Under the pieces are notes generated by a model, which saw nothing but the letters and a program-made list of their open reading frames with translations, searched no databases and was not told the origin of the DNA. The translations under genes were made by a program, and so were the position numbers. From a virus, in IMG/VR virus record IMGVR_UViG_3300021440_000037, positions 1 through 46,922 of that record: 46,922 nt of DNA; one strand, given 5' to 3'. Below are positions 24,343 to 32,598 of the stretch, piece by piece (position 1 is the stretch's first letter; the number at the start of each line of letters is the position of its first letter).

Positions 24343-26612
24343 GCCAACCGACCCCCATCGAACTTGAACGTTACGTGCATGTTCTTGTTGTGACCCTCAA
24401 AGATGCGCTTGCCCATGTCCTTGACGTACGCGCCAACTTCCTCGACAAGCTCATCGGGAATCTCAAGCCACACGCTGTCATGAACCTGATTGATCAACAT
24501 GCCCGGATACTTGTCCTCAATGGCAAGCATGAGTTCTGACATCTGCTCAGCCACGCTGCCCTGAACAATCGCGTTGAGAGCCTTGTATGTCCGCTCACCC
24601 CAACCGAACACGCGACGTCGACCCGAGATGAGCCGCACGTAACCGGGACCACCGGCAGCCACGTCAACCCGACGTTCGGCAATCTTGCTCGTGCGCTTGA
24701 TCTCAGGGTATGCCGCGTTCAGGGCATCCATGAATGCACGGATTTGACGCTCGGGAATGTCATCCTTGAGGTCATTGTCAATCTGACTCTTGAGCGTCCG
24801 GACGCCACTGGCATAGATCGTGCCAAAGATGCCGCGCTTCATTGACGTCCGTACCTTTTTCCAATCCGGGTGCTTGCTCAACACATAGATGGGGTCACCC
24901 TCATCGTTGACAGCCGCGCACGTCACGTCATCCGTGATACCGCCGTCACGAGCCTCAAACACGTCGTACGGCTGTCCGTCCGGCCATCCACCGGGCCACG
25001 TCTCGGCCAACTGTCGGCCGAACACGACAACGGTGTTGGCACTGTGGATGTTGACGCCACTGTTGATGACATCGGCTAGTTTCTGGCACTTGGTGAGCCG
25101 TGCCGTTTCCCGCACTTCCGCGTTGCTGGCGTCAAACTCCCACACTTGGTGACCGGGCTTGGGCTTGAACAGTTTCTTGATGCCCACAATGCCCGCTGGA
25201 ATGCGCCACGCTTGCGGAACACCCTGCAACTGAATACGGGTCGCGCTCAACCGGCCCGAGATGGCACCCCCGCTCTTCATGTCCTTACGGTCCGTCTCGA
25301 TGGCAAACTGAAAGAAGTTGGTGCGCAACCGGCCATCCTTGCCCGCACGGTGAGGCCAAGCCGTATACCACTTTGAACGGACGCTCTTCATGTTGGCGAT
25401 ATGCTGCCAAAGCTTGGCAACCTCACCGGCCTTGCCTTTTTCCTTGGTGAGCCGAGCAACCGTCTCAGCGTCACACGATGGCTTGCCACCGTCCGTAAGC
25501 TTGATGGGGATGATGCCGCAACCCCCATCCTCCGGCGCACCAAAGAAGTAGTTACCGGCAGCAATATTGGTGTCCTTGAACGGCAGCTCAGCAACCCGCT
25601 CATCAACCTCAACGGCCATCTTGTCATCCTGCTCACGGCAAAGGTCCACATCGAACCCAACACCGCGACGTTCCATGTTGAACAGGATGACGCACTTGCG
25701 ATGCTCACGGTTGATGATGGGCATGTCTTGAGCGTCGATCTCACCGGCCGCAATGATGCGGTCAACCTTGAGCTTGCCACGCAACGTAAGTTCGGCATCC
25801 TTCGCTGCGTACCGTCCGGCCACGTCCCACGACACAAGGTCATAGCGCTTGCCAAGACCAACCCCGTTGGCCTTTAGACCATCCTCAATGCCCCTGTCCT
25901 TGGTCACACCAAAGAACTTGCGGGACACGTGGTCAAGACTCGCCCGTTCGGCAGGCTCGCGCACACCCTCAACGATCATGAGATCGGTCCCGAGCTTGCC
26001 GCTCAGGTCGATCCCACTGTTTAAACACGTACCGGTCTCATCGGCTTGATGCTGCCACCCCACACAATCCGGCCCGCACGGGTTGGTGTCCCCATCGCGC
26101 AAGCCAGCAAGGGCAATCCACATGTCATACTTGGCATTGAAGTAGTCAACAACACGAATCTTGTTGCTACGCCACATGTCGCGCAGATCGACCCACCCCT
26201 GAACACCAAAGTTCCATGGCGCACAGACACACAACCAGCGAGTGAGGTCACACGCGTCTGAGTGCGGAAGGTATTGCCATCCGGTGGTGGGGTTGGCTTT
26301 GGTCGCTTTGGTGATGTACCGACCTTTCTTGCCACCCACCATGCCCTGATCAAACGGGATGGCGCACGACTTGAGAGCGTTGGTGTCCGTGTCGAGCCAC
26401 GACATGGCAGCGATGCTGAGCCGTGCCTCTGGCTCGCACTCATCGGCTTTGGTGGCCCAATTACCATCGACGTGCCTGCCGCTTGCCTCAAAGTCAAGGG
26501 CAATCTCTCCGTCGGCCGGACGCACGTTGTCGGCAAGCCACGCACCAAGTTCGGTGGCGGGGAGTTCCACAAACGACGGTTCCTGTCCGTCGTCAAACAT
26601 CAACTCAGGCAT
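24339..26612 (-). CDS. DNA polymerase I family (PolA-like) with 3'-5' exonuclease domain
   Basis: 757 aa. Exonuclease: DFEAS (40-44), YFNAKYDMWIAL (157-168), RYAAKDAELTL (267-277). Polymerase: GRLSATRIQLQGVP (453-466), motif A EFDASNAEVR (492-501), motif B KRGIFGTIYASG (592-603), motif C QVHDSV (709-714). Motif A has FDASNAEVR where bacterial enzymes have DYSQIELR, as in several phage polymerases. It replicates the phage genome together with the primase-helicase on the other strand. In-frame GTTTAAAC at 26019 (Cys-Leu-Asn). Confidence 0.93.
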   Translation of the reverse strand: MPELMFDDGQEPSFVELPATELGAWLADNVRPADGEIALDFEASGRHVDGNWATKADECEPEARLSIAAMSWLDTDTNALKSCAIPFDQGMVGGKKGRYITKATKANPTTGWQYLPHSDACDLTRWLCVCAPWNFGVQGWVDLRDMWRSNKIRVVDYFNAKYDMWIALAGLRDGDTNPCGPDCVGWQHQADETGTCLNSGIDLSGKLGTDLMIVEGVREPAERASLDHVSRKFFGVTKDRGIEDGLKANGVGLGKRYDLVSWDVAGRYAAKDAELTLRGKLKVDRIIAAGEIDAQDMPIINREHRKCVILFNMERRGVGFDVDLCREQDDKMAVEVDERVAELPFKDTNIAAGNYFFGAPEDGGCGIIPIKLTDGGKPSCDAETVARLTKEKGKAGEVAKLWQHIANMKSVRSKWYTAWPHRAGKDGRLRTNFFQFAIETDRKDMKSGGAISGRLSATRIQLQGVPQAWRIPAGIVGIKKLFKPKPGHQVWEFDASNAEVRETARLTKCQKLADVINSGVNIHSANTVVVFGRQLAETWPGGWPDGQPYDVFEARDGGITDDVTCAAVNDEGDPIYVLSKHPDWKKVRTSMKRGIFGTIYASGVRTLKSQIDNDLKDDIPERQIRAFMDALNAAYPEIKRTSKIAERRVDVAAGGPGYVRLISGRRRVFGWGERTYKALNAIVQGSVAEQMSELMLAIEDKYPGMLINQVHDSVWLEIPDELVEEVGAYVKDMGKRIFEGHNKNMHVTFKFDGGRLA

Positions 26613-26787
26613 TGGTGATCATGTCCGTTTCGGCTTGGGTGATGCGGAGTCTGTGAACAAGGTCAAGGTGGTGCGTGAACAACCGCAAGCCACCGAAGCT
26701 ATGCGCGAACGTGTGCTTTGCCCCCGAACAGTGACGACACACGATGCGTCGCTCAATGGTGGCGTTCGATGTGGTGAGGTCACTCAT
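26605..26787 (-). CDS. Small CxxC protein upstream of polymerase
   Basis: 60 aa from ATG 26787, overlapping the preceding stop (ATGAGTGA) and running 8 nt into the polymerase start. Contains ERRIVCRHCSGAKHTFAH, a CxxC plus His pattern suggesting half a zinc site, then a basic helical tail (LVHRLRITQAE). Coupled overlaps on both sides support it. Function unknown. Confidence 0.6.
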   Translation of the reverse strand: MSDLTTSNATIERRIVCRHCSGAKHTFAHSFGGLRLFTHHLDLVHRLRITQAETDMITNA

Positions 26788-27097
26788 CCCGCAACCCGCC
26801 GTTACCGTCGTCACCAAGACCAAGGTCTTTCATCATGGCAAAGGTGCGATCAACCATGATGTCCTTGTGCGCGTCTGCCACCACAACATCAAGGGCTTCC
26901 ACGATGGACCGAATCCACTTACGCCGCTCATCCTCGCTGTAACCGTCCGGCATGACAGCAAAGAACGGGATCATGCGCTCTTCCGGAACGTCGGCACGCT
27001 CACGCATGACACGCTGTCTGTGCTCAAGGTCGGCAGCACACGTCATGGCAAAGATGGCTGCCGCGCTCTCACGGGTCATCAACTCTTTGATTGTCAT
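26780..27097 (-). CDS. Hypothetical protein, replication operon
   Basis: 105 aa from ATG 27097 (MTIKELMTRE), a 4-nt ATGA overlap with the previous stop and GAAGG 10 nt upstream. Contains DVPEERMIPFFAVMPDGYSEDERRKW-type text split over two helices and an acidic C-terminus (GLGDDGNGG). No domain recognised. Second gene of the leftward block. Confidence 0.65.
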   Translation of the reverse strand: MTIKELMTRESAAAIFAMTCAADLEHRQRVMRERADVPEERMIPFFAVMPDGYSEDERRKWIRSIVEALDVVVADAHKDIMVDRTFAMMKDLGLGDDGNGGLRDE

Positions 27098-27378
27098 TCC
27101 GTTGGTGCCTTCCTCTTGATCCATACCTCTGCCTTCCATTCCTGATCATCAACGCCAACAACCTTGGTGTCGATGTTGTCGTGACGCGTCCGTATCTTGT
27201 GCGCTTGCACGTACGCCGATCCCTTACCGGCCGCGTGTCGGCTAACACGTGCCCAACCGTCTTTCGTGGTGGTCCACATGCCAACGTCGATACCCTGGCT
27301 AACACACTCGATGAGTCGTCTGGAATCAAGATTCCACAACAAGCTCTTGGCGTAGTCGCGGGTTGCTTTGGCTTCCAC
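27094..27378 (-). CDS. First gene of leftward block, unknown
   Basis: 94 aa from GTG 27378. A GTG at 27390 gives four more residues but lies almost on top of the AAAGGAGA Shine-Dalgarno. With 27378 the GTTTAAAC octamer (27381-27388) lies between Shine-Dalgarno and start, as in five other genes. Contains DGWARVSRHAAGKGSAYVQAH and DQEWKAEVWIKRK, a small alpha/beta pattern. Function unknown; next to the candidate origin. Confidence 0.6.
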   Translation of the reverse strand: MEAKATRDYAKSLLWNLDSRRLIECVSQGIDVGMWTTTKDGWARVSRHAAGKGSAYVQAHKIRTRHDNIDTKVVGVDDQEWKAEVWIKRKAPTE

Positions 27379-27448
27379 GTGTTTAAACACTCTCCTTTCT
27401 CATGTCATCCGGGGTGGCCGGATACTCAAGTTTACCGCACTAAGCACT

Positions 27449-27778
27449 CTCATACGCTCATACGGCACTACCGAAAATATGACCCCCCTTTTAGGCGTTA
27501 CGTGTCGAGCACCCACCCCCAAGAGAAAAAGCGTCGCGTATATAAAGAGTCTTCCCCAGAGCCGTATTTGCCGTATGAGCCGTATAACATGGCCTTGACC
27601 AGGGGTTTTGTAACTCCGCTTGGCGTATGAGAGCCCGTATGAGAACACTCCCTAGCCGTATGAGAAAGCCGAGTTTGACAACAGTGTCATTGAGTTTGCC
27701 ATCAAAAACAATTGCAGCAAGATTTTCGGACCATCCTAGGAAAGCTCATACGGCTCCTCATACGGCAGCTCATACGCC
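27449..27778. repeat. Iteron array CTCATACGGC / GCCGTATGAG
   Basis: Forward copies CTCATACG(GC) at 27449, 27457, 27745, 27757 and 27769. Reverse copies (GCCGTATGAG or CGTATGAG) at 27570, 27623, 27635 and 27655. Partial copies GCCGTAT at 27561 and 27579. The last three forward copies have a strict 12-bp period and the GCCGTAT trio a strict 9-bp period. The arrangement suggests cooperative binding by an initiator or regulator. Confidence 0.85.
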
Positions 27779-27785
27779 AGAAATC

Positions 27786-27814
27786 TTACCGAGGTGAAAG
27801 ACCCATGCTAGGCT
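27786..27814 (+). promoter_or_regulatory. Candidate promoter of rightward block
   Basis: TTACCG (27786-27791), 17-bp spacer, TAGGCT (27809-27814), 69 bp before the primase-helicase start. It resembles the CTGACA-17-TARTGT promoters further right only loosely. A GTTTAAAC (27856-27863) lies between it and the ribosome-binding site AGAGGGGA. Confidence 0.4.
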
Positions 27815-27882
27815 GAGGTTTCCGGCGAATAGCGCGGGGGATGACAGGAATAACCGTTTAAACAGCAAGAGGGGATGGGGTC

Positions 27883-30372
27883 ATGCCCCTTGTGGCACCT
27901 AGCAAGACAGCAAGCATGTTGACGTGGGCAAAATGGTGGGTAGCTCAGGGTTGGTTGGTTTTCCCGGTGTGCTCACCGGCCATGGGGTCACACCGTCACA
28001 ATGCCAAAGACGAACATGATTGTGATGAGTCCAACCGCGACTATGGCAAGCGTCCCATGGTCGGTAACGGGTTTCAGAACGCAACCGATGACATCTCTGT
28101 CATTGAGGGTTGGTGGGCACGTTGGCCGGACGCCAATGTCGCCGGTACGCCACCCGTCGATCAATTCGCGGTTGACATCGATGGTGAGACAGACATCGAT
28201 TTCCCTGCCACGTGGGAGCACACCACCGGCAAGGGTCGGCACTTGGTGTTTAAACAGAACCCCAACAATCTCATTGGGCAGGGACAGAGGGTATGGTCGA
28301 ACGTTGATACCCGTTTAAACGGCAAGGGTTACATCGTCTTGCCACCCTCGTTGCACGCGTCCGGCACCAAGTACACGCTTGCCGCGCAACGGCCAGTGTT
28401 GGTGTTCCCGAGCAACATCAAGCCGGTCAAGGCGACCAAGACCAAGACGACAAGGGCAGCGAAGAAAGCCGATGCCAACGATGACATGGTTGCCGTGTTG
28501 CTCAAGGCACCCGATGATCCGTCGGCCGGTGACGATGACATGATCAAGATTGCTGGCTACCTTGCTCGGTTCGTGCCGGACAAGGATGTCTATTGTGCTC
28601 TGTTGCATCGGGTCAACATGTACCTTGCGGACCCGCTCAGTGACAGCGCCATGGACAAGAAATTTAGCCAGTGGGAACGTCACCGTGACGTGGTGGAAGC
28701 CAAGGATGCCAAGCGGCTTGACGATGAGGCTCGTGGGTGGCTCTTCCCGCGTGAGGTGGGCGGCTACGATACCCCCATTGAGGCTCGTGACGGTACCGTG
28801 TCATACATGCCTGTCACTGACTTTACGATGACCGCTCGCGGTGTCGTGGTTTCCCCTAACTACGCACGTCGAATGTTCATCGTGGACATTACGCGCGCCG
28901 ATGGTGAGGTCATCCACGGTGCCAAGATTGACACTGACACCATGGTTGACAACCTTCGATTCAAGCGTTGGTTGGCGCGTCGTGGCTTGAGCACGTATGA
29001 CAACAGCCGTGACCCGCGCAAGGGTGCTCTTGGGCAACGCATGATCAAGATGCTTGAGTCACAAGACCCTGAGTTGTTGATGGCCCGTGACCACTATGGA
29101 TGGTGTCCAGAGAGTCAAGCCGTACTTACCACGCAAGGGGAAATCAGTGCCGACGGTTTGCGAGACTTTACGGCTGTATACCCGGACGACAAGCTACAGA
29201 CGGACGCGCCTACAGCATTTAGCTTTGATGCGGATTTGGCGCAAGCACGTGAATGGATGTCACGCCTGTTGGCGCTACAGCCTGAGCGGGAAGCGGCAAA
29301 GGTTGGCGCATGGGCAATGATGTTGATGCTGCGTGGACAGTGGACAGGGTTGATGCCGGGGTTGCTCGTGCAAGCGTCGGCCGGTACCGGCAAGACACGG
29401 TTCTTTCAGTTGCTCTTTAAGCTGCTGGGGTCCACGAACGACGGTGAGACGTTGACCGATGCGACGTTGCGAGACAAGCTCGTTGCAAACATCAACGGTG
29501 CGGTATGGCTCGATGACTGCCACCTCACCGAAAAGCAAGAAACCACGATGCGCACGGCGTTGACGGGTGGCAAGCAAACCCACAAGGTCACGGGCGGGGA
29601 CGGTTGGGAGACCGTTGAAAAGCTCATGCGCGCGTCAATCGTGGTGTCGGGTGAGGGTGTCGAGTGGTACCGGCAAAAGGCGTATCGAGACCGGTTCATT
29701 GACCTTGAGTTCACAAAGGACATCCGCACCAACGATGCCGACAAGCTAGTCATCGAAGATATCAACCGTGCGTCCGGGGTCTTGCTCATGTCGGTATTGC
29801 AGCACGCGGGCATGTTGAAAGAGCTTGAGTCGTTGCGCATGGGTGTTACCGAGCGAGATGAACAAGCGCGGGCCACGCTTCGCATCGGCGCACGCATCCT
29901 TGATGCTGTCCTTGGTACGGGTCACAAGTGGACCACGATCATTGACGATTGGTACCGGGGTACCGACACGCTAGGAACTAAGGGGCACGCATCGGAAGGT
30001 GTGTTGCACGTGTTCCCTCGCTTGTGGATGCGTGACAAACACCCGACGTCGGCCGGTCAAGGTGCGTTGCTCAAGGCGATTTGGTACGACCAAGTAAGCC
30101 GAACGTTTTGGATCAATACTTCGATGTGTGCCGACATGTGGAACCAAACACAACGGAACTTGTCCATGCGTGAGCAACAAATGACATCGAAAGATGCACT
30201 TGAGAAAGAGCTACGGGCGTGTGATTCTCCCGGCAGCAAGAACAAGTACGCATCATCGATGGGTGGTCGGCCCGGTAAGGGTGCGAAGTATTGGCAACTT
30301 CCGCAAGCGTACTCAGAGATGGTCATCGACCAAGCTAACTATGTGGATGGGGATGAGAACGAGGATGTCTGA
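27883..30372 (+). CDS. Primase-polymerase / helicase fusion (replicative)
   Basis: 829 aa, MPLVAPSKTA, with AGAGGGGATGGGG before the ATG. The N-terminal archaeo-eukaryotic-type prim-pol domain has AVDID (96-100, metal-binding Asp pair) and GKGRH (116-120). The C-terminal superfamily 3/DUF927-like helicase has Walker A ASAGTGKT (498-505) and Walker B VWLDD (541-545), followed by a DRFIDLEF sensor region. It should prime and unwind for the PolA-like enzyme. First gene of the rightward block, next to the iteron region. In-frame GTTTAAAC at 28248 (Phe-Lys) and 28313 (Leu-Asn). Confidence 0.88.
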   Translation: MPLVAPSKTASMLTWAKWWVAQGWLVFPVCSPAMGSHRHNAKDEHDCDESNRDYGKRPMVGNGFQNATDDISVIEGWWARWPDANVAGTPPVDQFAVDIDGETDIDFPATWEHTTGKGRHLVFKQNPNNLIGQGQRVWSNVDTRLNGKGYIVLPPSLHASGTKYTLAAQRPVLVFPSNIKPVKATKTKTTRAAKKADANDDMVAVLLKAPDDPSAGDDDMIKIAGYLARFVPDKDVYCALLHRVNMYLADPLSDSAMDKKFSQWERHRDVVEAKDAKRLDDEARGWLFPREVGGYDTPIEARDGTVSYMPVTDFTMTARGVVVSPNYARRMFIVDITRADGEVIHGAKIDTDTMVDNLRFKRWLARRGLSTYDNSRDPRKGALGQRMIKMLESQDPELLMARDHYGWCPESQAVLTTQGEISADGLRDFTAVYPDDKLQTDAPTAFSFDADLAQAREWMSRLLALQPEREAAKVGAWAMMLMLRGQWTGLMPGLLVQASAGTGKTRFFQLLFKLLGSTNDGETLTDATLRDKLVANINGAVWLDDCHLTEKQETTMRTALTGGKQTHKVTGGDGWETVEKLMRASIVVSGEGVEWYRQKAYRDRFIDLEFTKDIRTNDADKLVIEDINRASGVLLMSVLQHAGMLKELESLRMGVTERDEQARATLRIGARILDAVLGTGHKWTTIIDDWYRGTDTLGTKGHASEGVLHVFPRLWMRDKHPTSAGQGALLKAIWYDQVSRTFWINTSMCADMWNQTQRNLSMREQQMTSKDALEKELRACDSPGSKNKYASSMGGRPGKGAKYWQLPQAYSEMVIDQANYVDGDENEDV

Positions 30373-30478
30373 CACCGTTGACAACGTGCCGACCGATCTT
30401 GCGCGGCTCAAGGCTGCCCTGTTGGCTTCCGGTTGGGTGGTGACGGGTGCCACCCGGACGCGCCCGGTGTGCGTTTAA
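30365..30478 (+). CDS. Short protein ending in octamer; possible 5' half of a frameshifted gene
   Basis: 37 aa from ATG 30365, overlapping the helicase stop (ATGTCTGA). Starts MSDTVDNVPT and reads DLARLKAALLASGWVV before TAA 30476-30478, which is part of GTTTAAAC (30473-30480). The -1 frame continues openly for 67 codons (30469-30672) with sensible sequence. The two may be one gene with a frameshift, natural or sequencing-derived, or two coupled genes. Confidence 0.5.
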   Translation: MSDTVDNVPTDLARLKAALLASGWVVTGATRTRPVCV

Positions 30479-30672
30479 ACACCGCGTACACGTACCGGGA
30501 AGCCACGCTCAGCGTTGCCACCCTGCCGAACGTTGAGGAAGACAAGCCGGTGTGGCGCGTGGTGGCGTTCTACCGAGGTACCGACCCGATCATGTTTGCC
30601 CTTGAGCATGTCGTCAAAGTTGCCCCCAAACTTTTTGCGGGTTTGGCTGACAACCTCAACAACCCCGCGTAA
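30469..30672 (+). CDS. Small protein in -1 frame of preceding gene
   Basis: 67 aa if GTG 30469 is used; no good Shine-Dalgarno is visible, which favours the frameshift view. It contains AYTYREATLSVATLP, KPVWRVVAFYRGTDP and VVKVAPKLFAGLADN, an alpha/beta pattern. Joined to the 37-aa product it would make a roughly 100-aa protein. A promoter (-35 at 30647) lies in its last codons. Function unknown. Confidence 0.5.
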   Translation: MRLNTAYTYREATLSVATLPNVEEDKPVWRVVAFYRGTDPIMFALEHVVKVAPKLFAGLADNLNNPA

Positions 30673-30675
30673 TGT
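30647..30675 (+). promoter_or_regulatory. Promoter CTGACA-17-TAATGT
   Basis: -35 CTGACA at 30647-30652, exactly 17 bp, -10 TAATGT at 30670-30675, then TGTTCTTGCAAGGCC before the next gene. Same -35, spacing and initial sequence as the promoters at 35983 and 36671, which makes chance unlikely. Confidence 0.75.
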
Positions 30676-30718
30676 TGTTCTTGCAAGGCCAACCGGGCCT
30701 AACAAAACGGGGGTTGAC

Positions 30719-31210
30719 ATGAACGGCACGATCAACATGACGGCGGTTTCCGGCATCGTGGCGCGTGAGCTTGCCGCGTTCGCTGAGCGGGTCGGCACGG
30801 ACTGTGCCGGTAACAACGATGCTTCCGGTGAGGCTGTCCGCGCGCTCATGTTCCGCATCGGTGAGCATGTCGAGCGTGCCAGCAAGGCGGACATCGATGA
30901 GGTTGCGTACGACGTCGTTGACCGTGACATGCGGGGTTCCGACGTCGGCACCGTTCACAAGATCGCGGACATCAAGGAAGTTCGCACGATCACGCTGAGC
31001 GGACTCAAGGAAGCCAAGGATGCCGTTGAGTACGCCATCGGGCGCGTTCTGCGTGACCGGGCCAACGCGGCACTCACGGCGCTCCACGCGTACAACACCG
31101 GTGGCGACGGTTACCACAAGCCCGGTTACCGCCAGTACGTGAGCGCGATTGCTCACAACGACGTTCTCACGGACGTGTGGCAGGCTGCCAACACCACTCA
31201 GCCTTTCTGA
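30719..31210 (+). CDS. Protein with ribosomal L7/L12 C-terminal-like motif
   Basis: 163 aa from ATG 30719 (MNGTINMTAV), preceded by GGGGGTTGAC. Helical throughout. Residues reading KEVRTITLSGLKEAKDAVE closely resemble the L7/L12 C-terminal signature (VRxITGLGLKEAKDLVE), the part that contacts translation factors. This could be a short protein-interaction module. Whether it interacts with the translation machinery is speculative. Expressed from its own promoter. Confidence 0.6.
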   Translation: MNGTINMTAVSGIVARELAAFAERVGTDCAGNNDASGEAVRALMFRIGEHVERASKADIDEVAYDVVDRDMRGSDVGTVHKIADIKEVRTITLSGLKEAKDAVEYAIGRVLRDRANAALTALHAYNTGGDGYHKPGYRQYVSAIAHNDVLTDVWQAANTTQPF

Positions 31211-31258
31211 TCGGCTGAGCTACCGGGGTGCGGCGGGACACGCACAGTCCCTAGCTAC

Positions 31259-31328
31259 GGGGTGCGCCATGACGTTACTTACCCATGTGGGGTCGATGAG
31301 ACTGGCCATGAGCGCACCCCGTTTAAAC
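31259..31328. repeat. Inverted repeat abutting GTTTAAAC
   Basis: GGGGTGCG (31259-31266) and CGCACCCC (31313-31320) are perfect 8-bp arms with a 46-nt loop, and GTTTAAAC (31321-31328) follows with no spacer. It lies between two rightward genes and may be a terminator with an adjoining operator. Confidence 0.5.
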
Positions 31329-31346
31329 ACTCGTGAAAGGCTTGAC

Positions 31347-32072
31347 ATGAACCGCGACGATTTGCGCAAGGTTGCTGCCGAACTCAACATCACCGGACGG
31401 AGCAAGATGACCAAGGACGAACTCTCGGATGCCATCTTTGAGCACCCGAACAACCCGCTCACTGTCAACCGGCACGGTGACGTGACCGACCCGCGCGACA
31501 CAACCCCGCTCCCGACAACCCCCGACGGTGGGACCGTTGTTCAGGACAGCATCAATTACGCCGGGGTTGAGTTCCCCAGTGACGAGAGGCTATTCGCGAC
31601 CTTGAGTGTCGGCTACGGCGGCAACCCCGATGAGTTCCCGAGTGTCGAGAGTCAACACCGGATGATCGACCTTGCTGTGATGGGCAACAAGCGGGAGCGT
31701 CACGCCGCGCGCATGAGCAAGACCAAGACATCGGCTGTCAACAAGTTCACTGAGCGTCGGATCATCCGTGCCGTGCGCGCTGTCCAGAGTCGCACGTACA
31801 GCATGGCAACCGGTCGCGGTATGGGGGCCAAGCACTACGCCGCAATTCGCGGTATCGAGTATGCCCGGTACGGCGCTACGGACGCCACCAAGCCGCTTGC
31901 CTACGGTGACCGCGTGCGCCACTACGCCAAGCAGAACGGCGCGTTGCCGCGCACGGCCGACACATTCGACGGTGCCCTGTTGACGCACACTCAGTGGCGT
32001 CGGGCACAGCACAAGCAGAATAAGAACCGTGCGTACGGCACCAAGGCTGAGAGGTACCCGGCCGTAGCTTGA
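31347..32072 (+). CDS. Rho-N/SAP-like domain protein
   Basis: 241 aa from ATG 31347, with GAAAGG 7 nt upstream. Residues 2-35 (NRDDLRKVAAELNITG, MTKDELSDAIFEH) match the Rho N-terminal / SAP helix-extended-loop-helix that binds nucleic acid. The C-terminal half is strongly basic (RRAQHKQNKNRAYG). A nucleic-acid-binding role is likely. It is a possible candidate for the protein reading the octamers, but nothing in the sequence proves it. Confidence 0.65.
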   Translation: MNRDDLRKVAAELNITGRSKMTKDELSDAIFEHPNNPLTVNRHGDVTDPRDTTPLPTTPDGGTVVQDSINYAGVEFPSDERLFATLSVGYGGNPDEFPSVESQHRMIDLAVMGNKRERHAARMSKTKTSAVNKFTERRIIRAVRAVQSRTYSMATGRGMGAKHYAAIRGIEYARYGATDATKPLAYGDRVRHYAKQNGALPRTADTFDGALLTHTQWRRAQHKQNKNRAYGTKAERYPAVA

Positions 32073-32094
32073 TCCGGCATGGTACGATTTAAAA

Positions 32095-32598
32095 ATGCAA
32101 ACTCAAGCGTGCCGACGTGGGCACCCCCGGACACCGGAAAACACCTATCCGTCCGGGGGTTGCCGACCCTGCCAGCAACTACGTGATTCGGGAACGGCCA
32201 CAATCGACACTCGCAAGCCGGGTGACGGGCGCACTTGCAAGCTTGGGCATCTTGTCACGGGCGACAACTTACGGGTTGTCGTCAGTAACGGTGCCACTCG
32301 GTATGTTTGTATTACGTGCTACAAGATGCATCAAAAGAACAATGCGCTACGTGAAATGCGCAATTGTTATGCGGCGTACGGCAACCGATGCAAGTGTTGT
32401 GGTGAAACAAATGAATTGTTCCTAACGCTTGACCACGTAAATAACGATGGGCATGTTGATCGTAAAGTTGGTCTTGGTGGGTTGCCTATGTACCGAAAAG
32501 CTCGGATTGCCGGGTATCCGGATATCTATCAGTTGCTTTGCTTCAACTGTAATTGCGGCAGAGCACGTAACGGGGGGACGTGTCCGCATGAGTGTTGA
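32095..32598 (+). CDS. HNH endonuclease (endonuclease VII-like)
   Basis: 167 aa, MQTQACRRGH. Four CxxC pairs. The core CKCCGETNELFLTLDHVNND holds the HNH His/Asn, followed by LLCFNCNCGRARNGG. A second N-terminal zinc site uses CRRGH and CRPCQ. Its DNA is visibly richer in A/T and codons such as AAT, ATT and TTT than its neighbours, typical of a freestanding homing nuclease. TACGAT lies seven bases before ATG with almost no leader, so it may have a private leaderless promoter. Confidence 0.82.
   Translation: MQTQACRRGHPRTPENTYPSGGCRPCQQLRDSGTATIDTRKPGDGRTCKLGHLVTGDNLRVVVSNGATRYVCITCYKMHQKNNALREMRNCYAAYGNRCKCCGETNELFLTLDHVNNDGHVDRKVGLGGLPMYRKARIAGYPDIYQLLCFNCNCGRARNGGTCPHEC

Larger units (their letters stand above)
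27391..27882. other. Gene-free divergent control region, candidate replication origin
   Basis: 492 bp without a convincing gene between the polymerase-side and primase-side blocks. It holds nine to eleven CTCATACGGC-type iterons in both orientations, an AT-rich patch (27690-27725, ending in ATTTTCGGA), TTGACA at 27675-27680, TATATAAAG near 27540, one CCATCCTAGGA (27731), a GTTTAAAC (27856) and a 6-bp hairpin ATCCGG...CCGGAT (27407-27423). Iterons plus AT-rich DNA beside the replication genes fit an origin or a main switch. Both are inferences. Confidence 0.6.
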
